From Zarea fungicola (Eukaryota; Ascomycota; Sordariomycetes; Hypocreales; Cordycipitaceae), in contig FWCC01000204.1 of assembly GCA_900169235.1 (NCBI GenBank), positions 62,001 to 126,000 of the forward strand: a stretch of DNA of 64,000 nt. The letters are read 5' to 3'. Under the pieces are notes generated by a model. That model was not told the origin of the DNA. It saw only the letters and a list, made by a program, of their open reading frames with translations, and did not search any database. Both the position numbers and the translations under genes were made by a program. Positions within the stretch are counted from its first letter, which is position 1. Every line of letters begins with the position of its first letter. Below, piece after piece: positions 57,024-64,000 of the stretch.

Positions 57024-58372
57024 AGATTGTACATAATCTGACGGCCGTTGATAGTACGAGAGGATAGTTGTTTTACAGCCTTGCGCGTGTGTAATCCCGT
57101 CTACTCTGGTTGAGTTAGGGTGCTGACTCGGTGCCGTGCTGGTAACTGCTGACATGACTGATCAAGCAACATATCTATTGAAGCCAGGTGGTGGCTGCAG
57201 ATAAAGCATGGAGTATGAGTAGGTATGTACAGCCTAGTGTCAACAGCGCGGGCTTCCAAGGTTCCCGAAGCTGGAGTAGTGCCTGTCATGCGTCGGGAAT
57301 CGTGGTCTCTCAGAGGCTCATCAGTTTTAGTATTTATGACGGCTAGTTACAGTACCTCTACAGTGTCACTATAAGCGCCACGATACATATGCGGCTGTAT
57401 TTACCACTATAGGGTCTGGAGCACGGTACGGAGTAATGCGATGGATATCCGGAGTGGCAGGATAGATGTGCCGTCCGGGAAGCGGGTTTGATCCGACCCG
57501 TGAACGTTGAAAGCGAGCTCCGGTTCTCTTGTTTTGCGTTTTTCAACTGCCGAACATCCGCAAGCTCGCATTCTTTTGCCTTGGCAGTTGGAATACGGAG
57601 CAGCTTTGCACAATATCGGGCGATGATCTACAGTTCACCCCACGGCCTGCCCTATAGAAGCCCCCGTCAGCGTTACGCCTGGAAATGATTTACATAGCAG
57701 GGTCGCCCTTAATATTTGACTTTGAGTCATGTCGATTGTTGGAGCGCCTCTTGCGCCGACAAATAACCCGGCCCCACCACTCACGACGGTGGGATTCCTA
57801 TCGCCAATATTCAATCTCCTGGCGTATAGATCGTATTCAAGCTCGGTCAATTCTTCAATTTACCATTGGCGATTAGAATCACTAGAGAATGACAATAGAA
57901 CCTGATGAATGGTGAGTGATGAGAGGAATATGATTTCTGGTCATCATGTCTATAAGTGTGTTCTCTACATTTTCATTCATAATTAGACTTGCAAGTACAT
58001 ATCCATGCTGAGGGATTTCCTGAACGGGCAGATATTTCTGACGCTAACGTTGAGGTGGCCGCACATTTTGGTGGCGTGCCATGCCACATGAGACGGCTTT
58101 GCGACGAGGAGCTGATAAGATGGCTTTCATTAGTGGCAAGCGCTATGACTTTACTACTGGTGAAGATGTTGGGAGACGGAAAACGACCAGTCCAAGTCAC
58201 ATTACGGTATGTGTATATTCAGCCCGCTGCCGCTCGAGAAAGAATGCAACGGTGCTGTCAACGCATCTCGTTGCTACAGTCTTCTCGATGTATTAAACGG
58301 AGAGTATCCTCGTGGAGATTTTCTGTTCAAACCAACCTATAGTACTAATGCTTTTCTTTTGGCATCAACAAG
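57024..58372. other. Intergenic 1.3 kb with possible coding remnants
   Basis: No intact gene supported. Protein-like short frames occur at about 57690-57850 (minus; contains NIGDRNPTVVSGGAG) and 57989-58150, perhaps remains of a decayed gene, but I cannot name a family. Confidence 0.35.
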
Positions 58373-59951
58373 ATGCGTTTTTGGCGAGTGGCTCAACTGT
58401 TGTCTCTTGCAGGGCCTTTCTGCTCTGCAACACAGCCCGAGTCTAATCTGGCATTGAACTCGGAGGAATCCGCCCTTACACAGCTTCCTGCATGCGCGGT
58501 GAGTTAGGCTCGCCCACGAATACCGTTGGTTTGAGCTTCTAATTTCTAACTTTTGTGATGCGACAGGTGCGTTGTATAGTGCAGATATACTCCAGCTCGC
58601 AATGTCTCCCAACCGATGTCGATTGCATGTGTCAAGCCACTGCTTACATCCCAAAGGTTGATGCTTGCGTCCTAGCCGCCTGCACAATACAAGAATCGCT
58701 GTGTACGTTGGAATTACTCAATTTACTCAAGCTCAATATGGTGAAAAGAAACTAAAATACTAATATTGAACGTGGTCTTAAGCGACGAAAAATATCACTG
58801 CCACAGCCTGCCACTTACCTGTACACAATAAGACACGCCAATATGTTATAGTGTCTATCACTCTAGGAACCCTTACCATAATTTGCGTCCTTACGCGCCT
58901 CATCTTTAAACGTTTTTGGAGTACTAATGAGATGTTTGGGATTGATGATAAGGTCCTCTGCGCTGCCTTGGCCCTTCGCATTGCCTGCATGGTACTCAAC
59001 GTCCAGGGCTTAGCTTCCAATGGCTTCGGGAAGGACATCTGGACCCTACCACCAGAGGAGCTGACATCATTCATCAAACAGCTTTATATTATGATTGTAC
59101 TATATCTAGCTGAGATTTCACTCATGAAGCTAGTTCTAGCTCTGTTTTTCTTGCGGCTTTTTATTGGCCCTGTCATTCAACGAGTGATTTGGGCCACGAT
59201 CGCTGCCAACATTCTGTTTGGGGTCGTTCTTTGCACAACCGCCATATTTCAATGTAAGCCAATTAGTCACTACTGGACGCAGTATGCGGAGCACTCTTCT
59301 GGCCGCTGCATTGACGCCAACGCATTCGGCTGGGCAAACGCATCGATAAGCGTTGGGATAGACCTCTGGATGTTGTCCATCCCGCTGAGCCAGATTCGAC
59401 GACTGAAACTCCACTGGAGCAAGAAGCTGGTTGCGACCGTCATGTTTCTATTGGGATCATTGTAAGCTGGAGATGTGATTGTGCAGAGAGCACGGCTAAT
59501 GAGTGCTAGTGTTACTGTCATCTCGATCCTGCGACTTCGATTCCTTATCCTATGGGCAAACTCCGCGAATCCAACCTTTGAGCAGTTTGACGTTATATAT
59601 TGGTCTACAATTGAGGTCAACGTGGGCCTTATATGTGCCTGCCTTCCTGCATTTCGACTGATCCTAGCACGGATATTCCCTCGAGTATTTAGCAGTTCTT
59701 CAAACGCATCCGCGGCTTCGGCAACAGGGAAGTCCCAGAGTCAGCTTTCTAAGCTCTCCAGTCAGCTCACCATGCCCCGACGTAACTCTCGCGGCGCCCA
59801 TAACTCGGCGAATGAACGGGCGTTCCACTGGGAGTTATCAACGTATAATCAAGGCAAAACGCCGAATTTTGACTTGAAGGGCGCTACAGCCAGGGTAGAA
59901 GGCGCCAGCTCAGAAGAGGAACTGGTTGGAAGGCACAACTATATCCCGTGA
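58373..59951 (+). CDS. CFEM-domain PTH11-type G-protein-coupled receptor
   Basis: Four exons (58373-58498, 58567-58702, 58783-59461, 59510-59951) give 460 residues. A signal peptide (VAQLLSLAGPFCSA) leads to an extracellular CFEM domain at about 38-105 with the usual cysteine ladder (LPACAVRC, SQCLPTDVDCMCQA, ACVLAACT, TATACHL). Seven membrane helices follow, beginning YVIVSITLGTLTIICVLTR, with the family motif CKPISHYW near residue 255 and a long Ser-rich cytosolic tail. In Magnaporthe this receptor class senses surfaces and controls infection structures; in other fungi roles vary. No frame damage. The first exon is inferred from signal-peptide character and phase. Confidence 0.87.
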
Positions 59952-60121
59952 TGTCTGAGTTACTTTAGGGCTAGGGACAGCGAGCCACTGGTTAAATAGA
60001 ACAGGGTTAGTTTATGTCAACTAAAGATTCCAATTGAATCGGTTTAACTAGAAACTACCTGGCAATCTAGAACGAGCCAAAAGAAAAAGGCTGGCCAGGC
60101 AGATCAAGGTATTGGTGTTCA

Positions 60122-61835
60122 CTACGGTTTATTGACTACGAGCGCGTCAAGTAAGACTGCAGCCGCCGTTCTGCGCCCATTCGCTTCCGGATATAGCTGA
60201 GCAAGCTCCCTAGCACGCGTCCTCATCTTTTTCGCAGACTCTCCCATTATGACGTTTCTGAGAGCCGTGACCAGTTCATTCTTCTTCCACCTCGGCTTAG
60301 CCTGTTTGTTGCCCCATTCACCGATTCCAAGAAGCTCAACTCTATTGGCAAAGTCATAGCAGTCGGCCCAGCCTGGCAGAAGAACCTGCGGCACACCAGA
60401 GCTGGAAGGTTAGGTAGGATTGGTCAGCGTTGTCCTCTTTGGTATTTATAATACAGAGCTTCCAAAGTCTCTACTTACCATAGAGCCTCATTAAAGGAAC
60501 TTGCACCGCCGTGGTTCACAGAGCAGATGATGTGACCGGACTCGAGAATAGATTTTGGCTCAGCAGTTACCCAATTTGTAATCCGAATTTGATCGTTGCC
60601 TATCTCGTGGTGTAGAATACCGTCGACAATATTACGGCCAGCGTCACCTACGGTGTCTGTTTCGCCATGGTTGGTCTCCTCCCCTGATTGTGGGCTCTTC
60701 CATTTGATCTTCCACAATACTTGCATCCTTTGCGAGGTGGAGCTTCCCTCCTCCTCTGCGCTGCCAAAGACAGCGTGGAGAGCTGCCGCCATCTCCGCTG
60801 CCTCTACAGCGTCCACTTCCAGGTGGCTGCCAAGATTGATGTACACAGTGGGCGCCTGGGCGAGCCACTTAGCAAGAGACGGATCACTTTCGCGGAGATC
60901 TGGAGATGCGCGCACTATCGGTCCGCAAGGCACAATATGCAGCGGTAAAACATCAAAAGGGTAATCCAGCACGGCGTCGTTGTTGACAAGGATACGCAAA
61001 CCAGGCGGTGGGGCCTTGAGAACACCCAAGTCATTGGCCGTCATGACAGAAACCTTTTCACCAAGGCGCTCTTGGAGGTATTCTTCCGCATTCTGAATCC
61101 TCTTACCTGTTAGCAGCATATAGACTGCTACCAAGTTTAAACCAATGTTCATTGGGATCTGCGAGATGGGTATTGGAAAGGGCAATGCAGAGCAAATGCT
61201 ATGTATATATTAGTAATAGAGCCTGTGGAGGAAGGAAACGAAGCAACCCAAACCGACATGGGATATTTCCACAGGCCCGTAAGCCTTGGTTGCAGCGGGA
61301 CGGCAAAGTCTTTGATGGTGTTTGGTGACAAGACAATCCACTTGAGTTTTTTATGGCGGCATACTGTCAGTCCTGGCGTGAATATTGGATCGACAACTGT
61401 CAGCCCAGGGCCTACCACATTGACAACATCTACGGTTTGTTGGTAAAGGCTATTGAATTCTTGTGGCGTATAGGGCAGCAGGCTGCCTTCTATGCGCAGT
61501 ATACTTCGCGCAGCATTAATAAATCCGACGGGTTTGTCATACGCCCCGAAGAGGTCGACATCCGGACCTGTGGCCGCTTCAAAATGAGACTTCCCATGCA
61601 GTTTGTGGTATACTACTTGCCTTGCTGCAGAATCGCCGCATCCATCCGCCACTAGACGATTGGTTGCCCGTATTGCTTGTTCAAGCGGCGGGAATGAGGC
61701 AATGTGAATCTCAACGTCTTCCTTGGACCGCAGCAGCTCGTACGCGGTGGCCAGAACAACATTTGCTTGGCCATAATCGGAATTAGTAAAGAACAAGATT
61801 CTCCTCTCTGGTAGTCCGCTAGTATCCATGTTCAA
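60122..61835 (-). CDS. UDP-glycosyltransferase (GT1-like)
   Basis: Three exons (61835-61258, 61198-60479, 60401-60122) give about 525 residues. The N-terminal half (RRILFFTNSDYGQANVVLA) is the acceptor domain. The C-terminal half carries PTVYINLGSHLEVD and the donor-binding signature ICSVNHGGASSFNEAL, continuing after the last intron CSGVPQVLLPGWADCYDFANRVE. A GT-B fold sugar transferase that adds a sugar from a UDP donor to a small molecule such as a sterol, polyketide or xenobiotic. No C-terminal membrane helix seen, so probably soluble. The first intron uses an unusual GTCGGT donor, so that junction is less certain. No biosynthetic core enzyme lies next to it. Confidence 0.88.
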
Positions 61836-62185
61836 GAGGTTTCGTCAATTTTCTGGACACAAATGAAATATTATGATGGGGTTGGAGAGGTGAAGCAGCG
61901 GCATCTTTGCGCTATCGAGCTTTATAGGTGACCACCAGAGAAGCTCTTGTGCCCAACGTAGCTTAGTGATTCAGCTATATGTATTAAGACGCTGCTAAGA
62001 AAGCCATATTCAGATATATTATTAACTAGTCAAAAGCTCGGGGGTATTCTGCAGCTAATCACGGGTCGCACTAATAATGCTTTCGGAGGACACAGCCTTA
62101 GCGGATCAGCGCTACTGGTCAAGCAGGCCGACTACTGTGTATAAAAATAGTTGGACCCGTAGTGTGTCGTGAAGTCTAGTGCCTA
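61836..62185. other. Intergenic up to transposon insertion
   Basis: Promoter side of the glycosyltransferase gene; ends at the TA target site at 62184-62185. Confidence 0.5.
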
Positions 62186-62213
62186 CAGTGGGTCAAAAGT
62201 AATTCCGCTCGAA
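62186..62213 (+). repeat. Left terminal inverted repeat
   Basis: 28 bases beginning CAGTGGGTCAAAAGTAATTC. Pairs with the right end with one gap and two mismatches. Confidence 0.9.
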
Positions 62214-62359
62214 GCAAATTTGAGCTAAGTACCACTACCTACACCTATTAACTTCAATCGCTTATAGCACTAGTAATTATATTTTAAATAAAAAGTTATA
62301 TTATATATAGATAGTTTATTGAATTCTATATCAATTAATATAACTTAGTACTTAGTATA

Positions 62360-63349
62360 CTAACCTCTAGAGTGGACAATTGCCTCAATTTGGTGCGGCA
62401 TTGTCGCGACAAGCTTATATAAGGTCTCTTGATTAAATTCTTCCCAGCACTTTACAGCAGCCCTTTCTAATAATTCAAATAAGTACTCATTGACCGGCAT
62501 ATCCTTAAGTTCTAAATAAGATTTTATTATATTTTCTTTAAGCAACCCCTAGACGTTCTTAATAGGGTTAAGGTCAGGCAAGTAGGCGGGAAACCGTATT
62601 AAATCCACCCCATTCTCTTTAGCGAAACCACGCAACCAACTTTAGACCAAATTGGCTATATATATAGATGCGTTATCTTATATAAATAAATTACTAGGTT
62701 CTAAGATTGTAGGCAATTCTAACCGTAGGATGCTGAGTATTGAGCGTGAAGAGACGCTACCCCGGGGGGCGTCAGGGTCACCGTTAACCACGTTCAAACT
62801 TAACCGTCTATACGCCCTAATTGCGCCCTAAAACATAAGAAGTTTTCGGCCTATGGGCGCCTATGGTTGAACTTTATCCTTAAGAAATCTTTTATACTAT
62901 ACTTAAGTGGTTAAAAAGTTATAAGCGATTCTCTAAGGGGCTACTAAAACGTACCTTATAGGCAAAACACCACTTTGTTTTTAAGCCGTTACCACGCGCT
63001 ATAGAGACCTCATTAGAAAAAACAAAATTTGTCCACCATGAGATTGGCTTTATATAATGCTCCTCTGCAAATCTTAGCCTTTTAGCTATAAGATCTTCTA
63101 TTAATTTAGGGCGTTGGATTGCGCACTTATAAAGTATACCCCATGATTGCAAGTAGGAAATTAGAGTTGACATAGAATAACGTAAAGCTGACCGTTCAAG
63201 AAGCCTTTTGTTTTAAATGAAAGGGTCTTCATTAATAATTTAAATAATAATTCTTTTATCCTATTTAGATACCTTCCGGGGCTGCCTAGAGCGTGGCAAA
63301 TCTCGACCTCTATATTGACGTTCATAGTGTAATGCAATGCTAGAGACAC
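62360..63349 (-). pseudogene. Tc1/mariner transposase relic
   Basis: Pieces in several frames with stops. Recognisable are a segment with NFVFSNEVS (the first conserved acid region, usually SDE, here Asn), DNASIYIAN (the second catalytic Asp, with His changed to Tyr), then PAYLPDLNPIKNV followed by a stop where family members have a Glu and a Trp. The changes (GAx to AAx, CAC to TAC, TGG to TAG type) are all C-to-T or G-to-A, as repeat-induced point mutation makes. The C-terminus (KLVATMPHQIEAIVHSRG) is intact in one frame. Not able to code for an active enzyme. Confidence 0.85.
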
Positions 63350-63556
63350 TGCTCTTTAGAATACGCTCTAATTTAGCCACACGGGCGGTTAAATAACCAA
63401 TTAAACGCAGTCGCCATATCCTTCCCCTCTTGTGAGGACTATAATTAGGATTTTAACTAATTCTAGGCATCGTGGATGGGCGCTGGAGGGCTTTAAAGTT
63501 CATGTGTTGATTTTCTACGCGTCGCGACTAGGTACTGGTACTAATTTTTGGCGTTT

Positions 63557-63583
63557 TTCGAGCGGAATTACCTGGACCCACTG
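63557..63583 (-). repeat. Right terminal inverted repeat
   Basis: 27 bases; its reverse complement begins CAGTGGGTCCAGGTAATTCC. Confidence 0.9.
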
Positions 63584-63585
63584 TA

Positions 63586-64000
63586 AGTACATGGCCAGGG
63601 TTTGTGCTTGTCTGGAAACTGCGTGTACGCCCTCTAGCATGCACTCCTCGGTAGTTCACGCAGCGCTAGATGGCCCCTTTTACTACCGATTGTTAGGTCA
63701 TAACGTGGTGCCATCTCTGCGTGACAGAAGGACCCGTCAAGCAGAGCCGGGATTAGTCTTGGGAGTTAATAGGTTGATTGACGTAGAAGCAATCTCTAGA
63801 ATTAGAAATAAATATTTCAGGGTTAATACTCAGACACATAACCCGCTGCGGAGCCTGTTACACATGCATGTACGAGGTGTAATAAGCCGTTGGCTTGTTG
63901 GTCAGCCCTTGACCATTGTGGCAGCACATTAAATTGGGTTTGCTTAATCGTCAGCTGAATTACAATATTTACTCTAATTACGAAACAGGTCCGTATTCCC
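63586..64000. other. Right-edge sequence, no gene seen
   Basis: An open frame crosses the transposon end into this stretch but shows no motif, so I do not call a gene. Confidence 0.45.

Larger units (their letters stand above)
62186..63583 (-). mobile_element. Tc1/mariner-type DNA transposon, degenerate
   Basis: About 1.4 kb, AT-rich, bounded by matching terminal inverted repeats starting CAGTGGGTC and flanked by TA at 62184-62185 and 63584-63585, the target duplication of this superfamily. Inside, on the minus strand, are broken pieces of a DDE transposase (see the pseudogene entry). The ends are well preserved while the coding part is ruined by stops and transitions. It is the only mobile element I can support in the window. 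Confidence 0.88.

Noticed and set aside
63432..63932. 166-residue frame at the right edge
   Set aside because: It runs across the transposon's terminal repeat into flanking DNA and has no motif.

Overview
The window looks like nuclear DNA from a filamentous ascomycete (Pezizomycotina). A hypocrealean or related Sordariomycete is likely, but I cannot prove that from sequence alone. The grounds are protein genes cut by many short (about 40-110 bp) GT-AG introns; five genes with Zn2Cys6 or fungal-type regulator domains and one C2H2 regulator; a CFEM/PTH11-type receptor; a UstYa-like (DUF3328) protein; a lytic polysaccharide monooxygenase-like secreted protein; and a transposon copy damaged by RIP-like transitions. 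Exon joins were worked out by hand from frame, splice signals and protein-family continuity, so a junction may be off by a base or two.

Layout. (1) 0.5-9.4 kb: Zn2Cys6 regulator, HpcH/HpaI-type aldolase, tandem RraA-type aldolase, aspartate aminotransferase and alpha/beta hydrolase, a compact set built round pyruvate/oxaloacetate carbon-carbon chemistry. (2) 9.8-14.2 kb: LPMO-like secreted protein and a GPI-anchored secreted protein. (3) 15.2-21.9 kb: tartrate/D-malate-type dehydrogenase, a fluoroacetate-dehalogenase-like hydrolase with every catalytic residue, and two regulator-like genes, one with only the zinc cluster and one with only the middle homology domain. (4) 21.9-24.8 kb: gene-poor. 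(5) 24.8-36.8 kb: C2H2 regulator; a secreted precursor with six Kex2-delimited repeats, each a C-x7-C loop holding RGD; isoaspartyl peptidase/asparaginase; MFS transporter; small P-loop protein; a free-standing asparaginyl-tRNA-synthetase-like catalytic domain; and a UstYa-like protein. Two gene pairs in this block are divergent and share promoters. (6) 39.6 kb: secreted aspartic protease. (7) 41.6-57.0 kb: DUF2264 protein, regulator, GH88 unsaturated glucuronyl hydrolase, sugar transporter, second regulator and an HSL-type esterase, resembling a glycan-use locus for uronic-acid oligosaccharides. (8) 58.4-61.8 kb: CFEM/PTH11-type receptor and UDP-glycosyltransferase. (9) 62.2-63.6 kb: a full-length, dead Tc1/mariner-type element with matching terminal inverted repeats and TA target duplication.

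The most interesting item is the repeat precursor at 26.6-27.3 kb and the genes round it. Its repeated peptide is almost invariant although its codons have drifted at silent sites, every unit ends in a Lys-Arg processing site, and a UstYa-like oxidase-family gene, a transporter and an unusual tRNA-synthetase-like enzyme lie within 10 kb. It is a good candidate for an undescribed processed-peptide (possibly RiPP) system, but the link between these genes is inference.
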